A DNA stretch of 64,000 nt from JBAYJM01 sp041665065 (GCA_041665065.1 JBAYJM010000002.1:1-64000); one strand, 5' to 3'; counted from the stretch's first letter, positions 1-9,422 are shown. Notes: generated from the sequence alone by a model not told the origin. Numbers and translations: made by a program.

Positions 1-210
1 ACTTGCATGCGGAATAAATGCGGAATTATAAAGAACTATAAGTGGAAGACACTATACTGTCTGCCAGCCTATGGTTAGCTCAATAAAGAGCCAGTCATAA
101 TTTACGATAAAAGATTGTTAGGAGGGGAACAAGCTTTTATCAACTGACAGGCAGAACAGCACCTTCCATTTCGCAGGACTATTTTAACAGAACATAAAAC
201 TGTTGTCAAT

Positions 211-1335
211 ATGCCAGACTCAATGCATACAGAGACCACCAAAACCCAAACCAAATATTGGATTGCCTTCACAAAAATAAAAGGTGTCGGGCCTCAAACT
301 TTCTTTAAATTATTAAACTATTTTTCTAACTTGGAGGAAGCATGGAAAACCAACAATGCAGATTTAATCGCAGCCGGAATTAAAGAAAGCCTTGCTCAAG
401 AAATAATTATTGAAAAAAATAAAATTGACCCGGATGCCGAATTGGAAATTCTAGGCAAAGAAAAAGTCGGGGTTATTTTATATAACGACGAGGACTATCC
501 CCCACTACTTAAGCAAATCTACTCACCACCGCCACTAATTTTCTATCGAGGCGATTTTAATTGCTTGAAAAAAAACTGCTTGGCCATAGTTGGAGCAAGA
601 AAAAATACTTTTTACGGCCAGCAGACCTTAGAAAAACTAATTCCCACTCTAATTAATTATAACTTAACCATTGTCTCCGGACTGGCCATTGGGGTTGACT
701 GTATTGCTCACCAATTTTGTCTGAAAAACAATGGTACAACCGCCGGGGTCCTCGGTTCTGGAGTTGATAAAAATAGCGTTTATCCAGTATCCAATCGGCA
801 AATAGGTGAAAAAATAATAGATTCGGGAGGCTGCCTGCTATCTGAATACGGTCCGGGTACCATGCCCAATAAGCAATCGTTCCCGCTAAGAAACCGCATT
901 ATTTCCGGATTATCGCTCGGGACACTGATAATTGAAGCCGGCGAAACTTCGGGATCGTTGATAACCGCAAAATATGCCGTTGAACAAAATCGGGAGGTCT
1001 TTTCAATCCCGGGAAATATTTTTAGCAGCCAATCCAAAGGGACAAATAATTTAATCAAACAGGGAGCTAAATTAGTAAATAGCGCAGATGATATTTTGGA
1101 CGAATTAAATATAGCTCAAATTTCCCAAATCAAAGAAGAAAAAGGCAAAGTTAATCTTAGCGCCGAAGAAAAATTAATCATGGATCTGATGTCTCATGAA
1201 CCAATTCACATTGACAAAATCAGCCAATTATGTAGAATTAAAATTAATGCGCTTTTGAGCTTAATGATCACAATGGAGCTAAAAGGTATTATAAAAGATG
1301 CAGGCGGACAAAATTATATTAAAAATTTAAGTTAA
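211..1335 (+). CDS. dprA: DNA processing protein DprA (Smf)
   Basis: DprA binds incoming single-stranded DNA during natural transformation and loads RecA. The 374-residue protein begins with a helix-hairpin-helix stretch (IKGVGPQTFFKLL), followed by the Rossmann-like core with AIVGARKNTFYGQQ near residue 125 and the family signature SEYGPGTMPNKQSFPLRNRI. The C-terminal 65 residues look like the usual winged-helix (DML1-like) domain. An alternative ATG lies 12 nt inside. The next gene, topA, starts 3 nt after the stop, so the two are probably co-transcribed, an order common in bacteria. No good ribosome binding site precedes the start. Family assignment is firm. Confidence 0.95.
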   Translation: MPDSMHTETTKTQTKYWIAFTKIKGVGPQTFFKLLNYFSNLEEAWKTNNADLIAAGIKESLAQEIIIEKNKIDPDAELEILGKEKVGVILYNDEDYPPLLKQIYSPPPLIFYRGDFNCLKKNCLAIVGARKNTFYGQQTLEKLIPTLINYNLTIVSGLAIGVDCIAHQFCLKNNGTTAGVLGSGVDKNSVYPVSNRQIGEKIIDSGGCLLSEYGPGTMPNKQSFPLRNRIISGLSLGTLIIEAGETSGSLITAKYAVEQNREVFSIPGNIFSSQSKGTNNLIKQGAKLVNSADDILDELNIAQISQIKEEKGKVNLSAEEKLIMDLMSHEPIHIDKISQLCRIKINALLSLMITMELKGIIKDAGGQNYIKNLS

Positions 1336-1338
1336 AAT

Positions 1339-3510
1339 ATGCCAAAAAATCTCGTTATTGTTGAGTCACCAGCAAAAGCTAAAACTATCGCCAAATATTT
1401 AGATAATGAATATATTGTTAAAGCTTCCGTCGGGCATATTCGTGATTTACCTAAATCAAATAAAAACGCCATTGATATAGATGCAGGCTTCGTACCTCAC
1501 TATGAAATCTCCCCCGGCAAAGAAAAAATAGTTTCTGAATTAAAAGCATTGGCTCATGATGCTGATGAAGTTCTTTTGGCAACTGACCCTGATCGCGAAG
1601 GTGAAGCGATTGCTTGGCATATCAAAGAGGCTATTGGCCTTAAAAATCCTAAGCGCGTGGCTTTTCATGAAATTACCAAAGAAGCCGTCCAAGAAGCTAT
1701 GAAGCATCCACGGGACATTGATAACAATCTCAAAGAAGCACAAGAAGCGCGCCGTGTTTTGGATCGTTTGTTTGGCTATGATTTGAGCGGATTGCTCTGG
1801 AAAAAACTACGCTATGGGCTATCAGCTGGAAGAGTACAATCCCCCGCACTTAGGATTCTTGTTGAACGCGAAAAAGAAATCCGCGCTTTTGTGCCGGAAA
1901 TATTTTTCATTATTAATGCTGATTTTGAAACTCAAGGCAAAGACAAATTAGCTTTCAAATGCTCTAAAGAAATCAAGAAAGCTGATGAAGCGGAAACAAT
2001 TGTTAAAAATGCCAAGACAGCAGACTGGAAAGCGGGACTTATTAAAGAAAGCGAAGTTACCAGACGAGCCAGAGCACCATTTATTACATCAACGTTGCAA
2101 CAAGTCGCATCTACACGCCTTGGATATTCACCATCACAAACAATGCGATTGGCACAAAAACTCTATGAAGCTGGCCATATCAGCTATATGCGTACCGACT
2201 CCACTAATTTATCAGATCAGGCCACTAATGAAATTAATTCTTGGGTCAAAAACAATCTTGGCGACAATTATGCCAAGCCGCAAAAATTTGCCACCAAAAG
2301 CAAAAATGCACAGGAAGCCCATGAAGCAATCAGACCGACACATTTTAGTAGTTCCGAATTAGGAGCCACTCCGCAAGAGAAAAAACTTTACCAATTGATT
2401 TGGGAAAGAGCTATTGCCTCACAAATGGCTGATGCAAAAATGTTGAAAACCAGAGTAACAGCCCAAGCTGATGAATTGCCAAATTTTATTTCAGATGGCA
2501 TGCAGATAATTTTTGACGGCTGGCTGGCAGTTGATAAAAGATCGCGTGGCGAAGAAGTCGAACTGCCAAAAATTACTCAAGGTGAAAAATTAAAATTGCT
2601 CGAAATCGCCAGCGAAGAAAAGCAAACCGAACCGCCACGCCGATATAGCGAAGCCGGACTAGTTAAAGAATTAGAAAAACGAGGCATCGGCAGGCCTTCT
2701 ACCTATGCATCAATCATAAATACAATCCTTGTGCGCGGTTATGTGGAAAAAGAGCAAAAATCCTTAAAACCAACCGATACCGGCGAAGTAGTCAGCGATT
2801 TTTTAACTGAATATTTCAGCAATTATATTTCAGATACCTATACGGCCGAATTGGAAAACGAGCTCGACGATATTGCCAATGGTAAATTAACCTATCTTAA
2901 AACATTAAAAGATTTTTACGGCCCATTCAGCAAGGAAATAAAGGATAAAAAAGATATCCCAAAAATTTCCAACTTAGGCGAAGCGCCATCCAACATTAAA
3001 TGTCCCAAATGCGGAGCAGATATGATTATTAAGCTTGGACGTGGCGGAAAATTTTATTCATGTTCAAAATATCCTGATTGCGATGGCGCCGCAGCACTGG
3101 ATGGCAAAGTCCTAGAAGCACCAAAAGAAACCGGCGAGGATTGCCCTGATTGCAAGACCGGCAAACTAATTGAACGGGAAGGAAAATTCGGAAAATTCAT
3201 CGCTTGCAGTAATTATCCTAAATGCAAATTTATCAAAAAGGACGAAGCGGCCGAAGCCGAACGGATGAAAGCTAATGATACTGGCGTAAAATGCCCGGAA
3301 TGTAAAGTTGGTACCATGGTAGAAAAACGTGGCCGTTACGGTGTATTCTATGGTTGTAGCAATTATCCTAAATGCAAAAATATCATAAAAGCCAAACCAA
3401 CTGGAGAACTCTGCCCAACTTGTGGCAAGCTAATGATGGAAGGCACTAAAACGATTCCTGAACGCTGCAGCGACAAGACTTGCCCCAATCATAATCCGCA
3501 TAAATTATAA
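1339..3510 (+). CDS. topA: DNA topoisomerase I
   Basis: Type IA topoisomerase that relaxes negative supercoils. The TOPRIM domain opens with VESPAKAKTIAKYL and carries the metal-binding DPDREGE motif at about residues 83-89. The active-site tyrosine is in GHISYMRTDS near residue 283. From about residue 555 to the end there are four CxxC-type zinc ribbons: three full repeats of the C4 topoisomerase type, each with an SNYPKC or SKYPDC end, and a fourth, divergent one. The length of 723 is normal for the family. It lies 3 nt after dprA and ends just before a strong terminator. Confidence 0.97.
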   Translation: MPKNLVIVESPAKAKTIAKYLDNEYIVKASVGHIRDLPKSNKNAIDIDAGFVPHYEISPGKEKIVSELKALAHDADEVLLATDPDREGEAIAWHIKEAIGLKNPKRVAFHEITKEAVQEAMKHPRDIDNNLKEAQEARRVLDRLFGYDLSGLLWKKLRYGLSAGRVQSPALRILVEREKEIRAFVPEIFFIINADFETQGKDKLAFKCSKEIKKADEAETIVKNAKTADWKAGLIKESEVTRRARAPFITSTLQQVASTRLGYSPSQTMRLAQKLYEAGHISYMRTDSTNLSDQATNEINSWVKNNLGDNYAKPQKFATKSKNAQEAHEAIRPTHFSSSELGATPQEKKLYQLIWERAIASQMADAKMLKTRVTAQADELPNFISDGMQIIFDGWLAVDKRSRGEEVELPKITQGEKLKLLEIASEEKQTEPPRRYSEAGLVKELEKRGIGRPSTYASIINTILVRGYVEKEQKSLKPTDTGEVVSDFLTEYFSNYISDTYTAELENELDDIANGKLTYLKTLKDFYGPFSKEIKDKKDIPKISNLGEAPSNIKCPKCGADMIIKLGRGGKFYSCSKYPDCDGAAALDGKVLEAPKETGEDCPDCKTGKLIEREGKFGKFIACSNYPKCKFIKKDEAAEAERMKANDTGVKCPECKVGTMVEKRGRYGVFYGCSNYPKCKNIIKAKPTGELCPTCGKLMMEGTKTIPERCSDKTCPNHNPHKL

Positions 3511-3521
3511 ATTCAAAAAAA

Positions 3522-3550
3522 ACTCCCGCCAATAATGGCGGGAGTTTTTA
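3522..3550 (+). terminator. Intrinsic terminator after topA
   Basis: A 9-bp GC-rich stem (actcccgcc / ggcgggagt) with a six-base loop is followed by TTTTT. The A-run on the other side would also serve the convergent minus-strand gene at 3563-5128. Confidence 0.9.
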
Positions 3551-3562
3551 TTTTAAAACAAA

Positions 3563-5128
3563 TTATTTCATTATTACATTTTTTAATCCTTCTGGCTTAT
3601 AAAGAAGGTAGCTATTATACCAATACTTTGTTGGCATATCAATTTCAGACCAAATAAAGTTTGCTGCATTGTCTAATAACAAATAATTTGCCGGCGGATA
3701 AGGAATAGGCCATGTCTGATCCCCAACAATATTTGTTGCAAGAAATGATCCCTGCTTAACGTTGCTGATTTCTGCCGTAATATAAAACTTTTTTGCAGCA
3801 GTATCGGATATTTTAATACTTAAATCCCTGAATTTTATAAAAAAATCTTTGCATGAATCACTTGAAAAGCAACTAATCTGCCCGGCTGCAATTTGCTTTC
3901 CAGTGCCATCAACCAATTTAATATTTTTTATATTTAAACCTGAATTTGATACAACATTAAATGTTAATTTTTTAATTTCAAGATTTGTTAAATTGTTAGT
4001 ACCAACGCTTCTGGAAACCATTAATCCAATAATTTTATTGGTGCCATTAGCTAAAATACCTGACGTATCAATTTTTTCAACTCCCGGCATATTTTTATGG
4101 GTAAATAAAATACCGCTATAGATTGGAGTATTCCCATCATTTACTATAATATTAGTGTTATCCGCAGTCTTAAAATAACTAGGATCAATTGAATATTTTA
4201 GAGCCTTTCCGGAAGGAGTGGTTGAAGAAAAATTACCATAAGCCGTTATTTGAATTGAACTGCGAGCAGGAATTTTTATCGGAGCTATTAAATTAGCATT
4301 AATATTTATCCCAGAAATAATTGAATCATTAGCAATCTTGGTTTTTGGCAAAGCATTGCCAAGACCCCAATTAATATTTTCATAAAAATTAGACGGCATA
4401 AGAAAATCAATATCTTGTTGCATGCCTAATTTTGTGATAGTAATTTCTCTATTTAAAGGATTAACGATATTAAATGAAATTAAATCAACCATCCCCCAAC
4501 CGGATATAATATTTCTATTCTCATTTGCTCGAGAAACATTATATGTTATTAAAATACTCTCCTTTACGCAAGCACCATTACTACATCCATTAGGGCAATT
4601 ATATTTCCAGCTATTAATCATGCTTCTAGACGTAGCACTTGTCTGCAACCAGGTTCGAGTTTTAGAACCAAGATCGGCAGTAGTAAGAATAAAAGACTCT
4701 TGTAAACGACAATTTTTATCTTGCGTCGTACAAGATGCTACGGCAATAGGCGTACAAGTAGTGCTCGTACAAACATCTTTTATGCATTTATCTGCAGAGA
4801 CTAGTTTACCAGTAGTACCTTTAACGCATGATGCGATTCCTCTCGTATAAACATCGAAAAATTTGACCTTACTAATATCCCCATTATAGGTTTTAAATAA
4901 TGCCGGATCGACAAGCGAAGGAAGAATAAAATTATTGGCTGATTCAGGTGAATCCTGACAAGTCCAATAAGTAGAAGCGCTAGTTGTTCCAATAATACCA
5001 GCGGCCATACTTGCTCCAAAACCGCCAAGCATTATCACGCCACAAATGACAATGGTAGCTAAAAACAAACCAACCGTTGCATCAACGCCCGTCTTTGTTG
5101 GGACAGCCGTTATTTTACTGCGAGACAT
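3563..5128 (-). CDS. Membrane-anchored secreted protein, cysteine-rich and beta-rich, unknown function
   Basis: No family recognised. The 521-residue protein has a short basic N-terminus and one hydrophobic segment at about residues 18-45, so the bulk is probably exported and anchored. Residues 56-190 contain about a dozen cysteines, many in close pairs such as CTSTTC and NCPNGCSNGAC, which suggests disulfides outside the cell. The remaining part is rich in Ile, Asn, Thr and Ser with alternating hydrophobic residues, as in beta-sandwich surface proteins. It is a single gene between terminators. A TGTTATAAT element lies 33 nt upstream of the start on the minus strand. Confidence 0.7.
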   Translation of the reverse strand: MSRSKITAVPTKTGVDATVGLFLATIVICGVIMLGGFGASMAAGIIGTTSASTYWTCQDSPESANNFILPSLVDPALFKTYNGDISKVKFFDVYTRGIASCVKGTTGKLVSADKCIKDVCTSTTCTPIAVASCTTQDKNCRLQESFILTTADLGSKTRTWLQTSATSRSMINSWKYNCPNGCSNGACVKESILITYNVSRANENRNIISGWGMVDLISFNIVNPLNREITITKLGMQQDIDFLMPSNFYENINWGLGNALPKTKIANDSIISGININANLIAPIKIPARSSIQITAYGNFSSTTPSGKALKYSIDPSYFKTADNTNIIVNDGNTPIYSGILFTHKNMPGVEKIDTSGILANGTNKIIGLMVSRSVGTNNLTNLEIKKLTFNVVSNSGLNIKNIKLVDGTGKQIAAGQISCFSSDSCKDFFIKFRDLSIKISDTAAKKFYITAEISNVKQGSFLATNIVGDQTWPIPYPPANYLLLDNAANFIWSEIDMPTKYWYNSYLLYKPEGLKNVIMK

Positions 5129-5160
5129 AATTTTATTTTTAAAATTAATATATAAAGATA

Positions 5161-5169
5161 ATTATAACA
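5161..5169 (-). promoter_or_regulatory. Extended -10 element for the secreted protein gene
   Basis: The minus strand reads TGTTATAAT, a consensus -10 hexamer with the TGn extension, 33 nt before the ATG at 5128. No clear -35 is visible. Confidence 0.5.
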
Positions 5170-5216
5170 TATTTTAGCAAAAATTATCTTGGATTATCCA
5201 CAGAAATATTTTAAAA

Positions 5217-5245
5217 TTGCGAAAAAGTAAAATCTAAACTATAAT
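5217..5245 (+). promoter_or_regulatory. Promoter of rel
   Basis: TTGCGA (5217-5222) and TATAAT (5240-5245) are separated by exactly 17 nt. The ATG is only 10 nt after the -10 box, so the transcript would have a leader of a few bases or none. Confidence 0.65.
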
Positions 5246-5255
5246 AGCTTAAAAT

Positions 5256-6722
5256 ATGACCGAAGAAAAAATAAAAGAATTATATCAATCACTGCTAAAA
5301 ATGCTAGAAAATAATGGCCACGACGACCTGGATCTTTTTAAATTGGCCTATGAATACGCATATTTGGCCCATAAGGGACAGCTTAGAGCTTCCGGCGATC
5401 CTTATATTTCGCATCCCTTGGCAGTAGCTCAAAAACTGGCGGAATTAAAATTGGATATGAACACCATAATTGCAGGAATTCTCCACGACATTCCAGAAGA
5501 CACAAATTATAGCTTAAAAGATATTGAACAAAATTTTGGTTCAGAAATTGCCAATCTCGTTGAAGGAATTACCAAGCTGGGAAAAATAAAATATCGCGGA
5601 TTTGAAAGATATGCCGAAAATCTAAGAAAAATGTTTATCGCCATGAGCAATAACATTAGAATCATTCTTATTAAATTTGCCGATAGAATTCATAATTTAA
5701 AAACTCTTGACTCATTGCCTAAAGACAAACAAAAAAGAATCGCTCTGGAAAGCTTGGAAATTTATGCTCCCATCGCCCACAGGCTAAACATTGGCGTAAT
5801 TAAAAGCGAATTAGAAGATTTATCATTTAAATATGTTTATCCCGAAGAATTTGAATGGATAAATAAAATGATACCCAAAGAATATGAAGCAAAAGGAAAA
5901 CACTTAGAAAAGGTAATCCAGTCAGTCACGGAAAAATTAAATGAGAATCACATTCCGGTAAACAGCATCACCATCCAAGGACGAACAAAATATTTATACA
6001 GCTTGTTTAAAAAATTACAAAAGCCATATATTAATATGGATATGTCAAAGGTATATGACTTGCTCGCCTTAAGGATTATTTTGTCCTCTGTAGCCGACTG
6101 CTATACGACTCTTGGTATAATCCATAGCCTATATAGGCCAGTACCGGGAAGAATCAAGGACTACATTGCTCAGCCCAAACCAAATGGCTACAGATCACTT
6201 CATACTACGGTTTTTACCGAAAACGGAGAAATTGTTGAATTTCAAATTAGAACAAATGAAATGCATGAAATGGCCGAGTTTGGAATTGCCGCACATTGGA
6301 ACTACAAGGAATGCGACAAATTAGGAAAAGAATGTTTTAAATGGATTGACGAACTGCTAAAGTGGCAAAAACAAATTAAGGACAATGAGCAATTCTTAAA
6401 GACAGTGAAATTTGATATTTTTCAAAATAGAATTTTTGTTTTCACGCCGCGCGGTGACGTAATTGAACTGCCGGAACAGGCGTCGCCAATAGATTTTGCC
6501 TATCATGTACACAGTTCCCTGGGAGATAAATGTGTCGGAGCGAAAGTAAACGGTCAAATGGTAAACCTTGCCCACAATTTAAAAAGCGGCGATATTGTAG
6601 AAATCATCACAGATAAAAATCGCAAAACACCCAATCCAGACTGGCTGGAAATGGCAAAAACATCGATGGCTAAAAATAAAATTAGAACCGCTCTAAATAA
6701 AAATAAAAATCCCGCCAACTAG
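5256..6722 (+). CDS. rel: (p)ppGpp synthetase/hydrolase, RelA/SpoT family, short form
   Basis: Makes and degrades the alarmone (p)ppGpp. The N-terminal HD hydrolase domain shows GILHDIPEDT, corresponding to the HDxxED motif, and FADRIHNLKT, so hydrolysis is probably kept. The synthetase domain begins near residue 267 (YDLLALRIIL) and has the conserved KPNGYRSLHT motif. A TGS domain follows at about residues 394-460 (FVFTPRGDVIELP). The protein ends shortly after it, at 488 residues, whereas typical long Rel proteins are over 700 and carry helical, zinc-finger and ACT domains. The stop codon sits inside the terminator stem, so the shortness appears genuine and not a frameshift. Confidence 0.93.
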   Translation: MTEEKIKELYQSLLKMLENNGHDDLDLFKLAYEYAYLAHKGQLRASGDPYISHPLAVAQKLAELKLDMNTIIAGILHDIPEDTNYSLKDIEQNFGSEIANLVEGITKLGKIKYRGFERYAENLRKMFIAMSNNIRIILIKFADRIHNLKTLDSLPKDKQKRIALESLEIYAPIAHRLNIGVIKSELEDLSFKYVYPEEFEWINKMIPKEYEAKGKHLEKVIQSVTEKLNENHIPVNSITIQGRTKYLYSLFKKLQKPYINMDMSKVYDLLALRIILSSVADCYTTLGIIHSLYRPVPGRIKDYIAQPKPNGYRSLHTTVFTENGEIVEFQIRTNEMHEMAEFGIAAHWNYKECDKLGKECFKWIDELLKWQKQIKDNEQFLKTVKFDIFQNRIFVFTPRGDVIELPEQASPIDFAYHVHSSLGDKCVGAKVNGQMVNLAHNLKSGDIVEIITDKNRKTPNPDWLEMAKTSMAKNKIRTALNKNKNPAN

Positions 6723-6735
6723 GCGGGATTTTTAT
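6709..6735. terminator. Bidirectional terminator between rel and parB
   Basis: An 8-bp stem (atcccgcc / ggcgggat) is flanked by A-rich and T-rich runs, serving both convergent genes. It overlaps the rel stop codon. Confidence 0.88.
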
Positions 6736-6744
6736 AAAGATTAA

Positions 6745-7626
6745 TTAACCTATTTTCTTCAATATCTCGTTGAACTCTTCGTTAGAAAAATACTTAATAA
6801 TAATTTGACCGGCTTTTGTGCTGCCTTTTATGTCTACTCTTGTATTCAACAATTTTTCTAACTCCTCTTCTTTCACCGTTAACTCCGGATCTTTGATCAG
6901 TGTTCTTAGCTTTTTCTTTATTACTATTTCTCTTCCGGTTTTCTCCGTATCCCTGACACTCATAGTTCCATCTAAAATTTTTTGAAGAACATCCAACTGA
7001 TCCTCTTCGGGCAACCCCGCCAAAACTCTGGCATGCCCCTCGCTTATCTTTCCATCTCTTATCGCCTGATGGACCTCTTCACGCGCAGTCAGTAGCCTCA
7101 GCGTATTATTTATGGTAGATCTGTTTTTACCAACCTTTTGAGCTAGCTGATCAATACTCATATTAAATTCATCCAATAATTTTTGATAAGCAATGGCCAC
7201 CTCTAACGCGTTTAAATTCTGCCTTTGTAAATTTTCTATCAAAGCAATCTCCATCTTTTTCTGGTCGGTCATGTCTCTGACAATAACCGGTACTGTTTTC
7301 AAACCCAAATTTTTTGCACAACGCCATCGCCTCTCTCCGGCAATAAGCTGCCACTCGTCAGGACCATTTTTAACAACAATCAACGGCTGAATGATACCAT
7401 GCTCTTTAATGGATTCAGACAAATCATTTAGACTCTCCTCGCTAAAATCCATTCTTGGCTGATAAGGATTTGGAACGATTTTCTGCACATCAATTTCAAC
7501 CACCGATTCCCTCTTGCCCACAACTTCGGCCATTATTGAATCATCATCGAACGACATCGATGCCAGTTTTTTATTTGGTATGAGTGATCCCAGTCCTCTG
7601 CCAAGACCAGATAATTTATTAGTCAT
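6745..7626 (-). CDS. parB: Chromosome partitioning protein ParB
   Basis: Binds parS sites and spreads on DNA to drive chromosome segregation with ParA. The 293-residue protein has the N-terminal ParB/Spo0J motifs IVPNPYQPR (near residue 50) and LIAGERRWR, the CTP-binding region of this family. A helix-turn-helix follows (SIDQLAQKVGKNRSTINNTL), and then a C-terminal dimerisation region. It lies 15 nt downstream of parA on the same strand, the usual parAB operon. Confidence 0.96.
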   Translation of the reverse strand: MTNKLSGLGRGLGSLIPNKKLASMSFDDDSIMAEVVGKRESVVEIDVQKIVPNPYQPRMDFSEESLNDLSESIKEHGIIQPLIVVKNGPDEWQLIAGERRWRCAKNLGLKTVPVIVRDMTDQKKMEIALIENLQRQNLNALEVAIAYQKLLDEFNMSIDQLAQKVGKNRSTINNTLRLLTAREEVHQAIRDGKISEGHARVLAGLPEEDQLDVLQKILDGTMSVRDTEKTGREIVIKKKLRTLIKDPELTVKEEELEKLLNTRVDIKGSTKAGQIIIKYFSNEEFNEILKKIG

Positions 7627-7641
7627 ATTAAAAATTTAAGA

Positions 7642-8406
7642 TTATGAAGTTAAATAAATAAATTCCCTTGCCAATCTCTCATAAGCGCGGGCGCCTTTGG
7701 ATTTTGGGTCATAATGCAAAATTGTTTTGCCATGACTAGGCGCTTCCGAAAGCCTTATACTTCTTGGAATGACTGATCTAAATATTTTATTTGGAAAATA
7801 TTTATATAATTCCCTCAATACATCATTGGCTAATTTGAATCTGCTATCATACATAGTCAAAACTGCTCCCAAGACATCCAATTCCGGCTTTATATTTTCT
7901 TGAATTAATCCTATTGTAGATAATAATTGACCCAAACCCTCCAAGGCAAAGTATTCCGCCTGAACAGGAATTAAAATTTTATCTGAAGCCACCAAACCGT
8001 TTATTGTTAAAAGTCCCAGAGATGGCGGGCAGTCAATTATAACATAGTCAAAATCATTTTTGACCTCCAGTAAATTATCATATAATTTAAATTCTCTCCT
8101 GTCTGCACCAACAAGCTCAACGTTTGCTCCTGCGAGTGCAGCAGTTGATGGAACCAGTTTACAATAATCATGATCAGTTCCAATGATGACATCCCTAAAT
8201 GAATGGGGTCCTGTCAGCACTTCATAAATGCCTTTGTCTAAATTATTGCGATCAATTCCTAAACCCGACGTTGCATTGCTTTGAGGGTCTAAATCGACCA
8301 ATAAAACAAATTTGCCAAATCTACTTAAATAAGCGGCTAAATTAATGGAGGTGGTTGTTTTGCCCACCCCACCCTTTTGATTAACAACTGAAATTATTTG
8401 TCCCAT
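7642..8406 (-). CDS. parA: Chromosome partitioning ATPase ParA (Soj)
   Basis: P-loop ATPase that works with ParB to segregate the chromosome. The deviant Walker A motif KGGVGKTT appears within the first 20 residues, followed by LLVDLDPQSNAT and VIIDCPPSLG. I choose the ATG at 8406 (254 residues). An in-frame TTG two codons upstream is possible, but an extended -10 box (TGTTATAAT) ends only 6 nt before the ATG, which would place the TTG at or before the transcription start. First gene of parAB. Confidence 0.96.
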   Translation of the reverse strand: MGQIISVVNQKGGVGKTTTSINLAAYLSRFGKFVLLVDLDPQSNATSGLGIDRNNLDKGIYEVLTGPHSFRDVIIGTDHDYCKLVPSTAALAGANVELVGADRREFKLYDNLLEVKNDFDYVIIDCPPSLGLLTINGLVASDKILIPVQAEYFALEGLGQLLSTIGLIQENIKPELDVLGAVLTMYDSRFKLANDVLRELYKYFPNKIFRSVIPRSIRLSEAPSHGKTILHYDPKSKGARAYERLAREFIYLTS

Positions 8407-8412
8407 GGACAA

Positions 8413-8421
8413 ATTATAACA
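8413..8421 (-). promoter_or_regulatory. Extended -10 promoter of parAB, near-leaderless
   Basis: The minus strand carries TGTTATAAT directly before the parA ATG, with 6 nt between. No Shine-Dalgarno sequence is present and the -35 is weak. This implies a leaderless or nearly leaderless mRNA. Confidence 0.55.
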
Positions 8422-8452
8422 TAATTATTAATTACATAAAAGGCCGTAGGGC

Positions 8453-8480
8453 TTGCAAAATTAGAATTTTGTGCTATAAT
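8453..8480 (+). promoter_or_regulatory. Promoter of the tRNA cluster
   Basis: TTGCAA (8453-8458) and TATAAT (8475-8480) are 16 nt apart, with a TGC extension just before the -10. The initiator tRNA starts 27 nt downstream. Confidence 0.7.
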
Positions 8481-8507
8481 TAACAAAGAACTTCAGATAA
8501 AATATAT

Positions 8508-8580
8508 CGCGGGGTAGAGCAGTTGGCAGCTCGGCGGGCCCATAACCCGCAGGTCGTGGGTTCGAGTCCCACCCCCGCAA
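8508..8580 (+). tRNA. Initiator tRNA-fMet (CAT)
   Basis: The complete cloverleaf can be folded by eye. The acceptor stem has a C1-A72 mismatch and the anticodon stem carries the GGG/CCC pairs; both are the hallmarks of bacterial initiator tRNA. The anticodon CAT is at 8541-8543. The discriminator is A8580. The 3' CCA is not encoded (CAA follows). Confidence 0.95.
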
Positions 8581-8594
8581 CAAGCGATCACATT

Positions 8595-8648
8595 AAAACA
8601 CAAGAACCTTAAAGCATTAAAACAAAGTTTTTATGTTCTTGTGTTTTT
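8595..8648 (+). terminator. Possible terminator between tRNA genes
   Basis: A perfect 13-bp stem (8595-8607 with 8635-8647) surrounds a 27-nt loop, with a short T-run inside and after the 3' arm. It may separate tRNA-fMet from the next tRNA or be a processing hairpin. Confidence 0.5.
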
Positions 8649-8664
8649 ATGTTTTTATGCCTAT

Positions 8665-8739
<75 letters not shown>

Positions 8740-8755
8740 AAGAGAAATTTAAAAA

Positions 8756-8837
8756 GCCCGAGTGGTGGAATTGGTAGACGCGCACGACTCAAAATCGTGT
8801 ACCGCAAGGTGTGTGAGTTCGAGTCTCACCTCGGGCA
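8756..8837 (+). tRNA. tRNA-Leu (CAA)
   Basis: Class II tRNA with a long variable arm. The acceptor gcccgag pairs fully with ctcgggc, the anticodon loop is CTCAAAA, and the discriminator is A8837. The CCA is not encoded. It reads the leucine codon TTG. Confidence 0.93.
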
Positions 8838-8841
8838 TAAG

Positions 8842-8866
8842 AATACGGCTTAGCCGTATTTTTTAT
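8842..8866 (+). terminator. Terminator of the tRNA cluster
   Basis: A stem of aatacggc / gccgtatt with a three-base loop is followed by TTTTTT. It ends the tRNA transcription unit just before a new promoter. Confidence 0.85.
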
Positions 8867-8894
8867 TTGAATTATAAAACACATCTGCTATAAT
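8867..8894 (+). promoter_or_regulatory. Promoter of the 8915 membrane protein gene
   Basis: TTGAAT (8867-8872) and TATAAT (8889-8894) are 16 nt apart, with the TGC extension. The start codon follows 20 nt later without a Shine-Dalgarno sequence. Confidence 0.65.
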
Positions 8895-8914
8895 TAATTA
8901 AATTAACTTTAGCT

Positions 8915-9412
8915 ATGTTTATAACAGTTCACGCGGCAATTGCGACTCTGGCTGGCTCTCAAATATCAAATCCGATTTTAGCATTTTTTGCCGGCATGGG
9001 CCTGCACTTTGTTTTTGACATAATCCCTCATGGCGATAAAGAATTGGGGAAAAAATTTTGGGGCCTAAAAATGAAAAAAGTCCGGCGCGAAGACAAACTA
9101 ACAATGATGGCCCTCTACGGCAGCATGGACGCCTGTGCCCTAGTTATTTATTTAGTTTTTATTTTTAAAACTTTTGATTTTGCAAAATCCGATAGCGTAT
9201 CCATGGCCATATTGGGCGGAGTATTGCCAGATTTAATAGTCGGCCTTTACCAATTTACTAAATTCAAATGGCTAAAGTGGTTTTATACATTTCACAATAA
9301 AGTCCATTACCTACTGCTAAGCAAATTAGAAAATGATATTCCAATAAAATATGGTATGCTACTTCAAGGAATTGGCCTTGCCCTACTTATTTCACTGCAT
9401 TATTTTGTATAA
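8915..9412 (+). CDS. Small multi-pass membrane protein, unknown function
   Basis: A 165-residue protein with about four hydrophobic segments (residues 5-35, 65-85, 95-115, 145-162). The N-terminal HAAIATLAG and the conserved-looking HFVFDIIPHGD place several His and Asp residues in or near the membrane. That pattern is reminiscent of YdjM-type membrane-bound metal-dependent hydrolases, but the match is too weak to name it. It stands alone between its own promoter and a convergent terminator. Confidence 0.7.
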   Translation: MFITVHAAIATLAGSQISNPILAFFAGMGLHFVFDIIPHGDKELGKKFWGLKMKKVRREDKLTMMALYGSMDACALVIYLVFIFKTFDFAKSDSVSMAILGGVLPDLIVGLYQFTKFKWLKWFYTFHNKVHYLLLSKLENDIPIKYGMLLQGIGLALLISLHYFV

Positions 9413-9422
9413 GACTAAAATA

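Noticed and set aside
1..210. Possible gene or RNA upstream of dprA
   Set aside because: An AGGAGGGG sequence is present near 120 but no open frame follows it, and no RNA fold was convincing.
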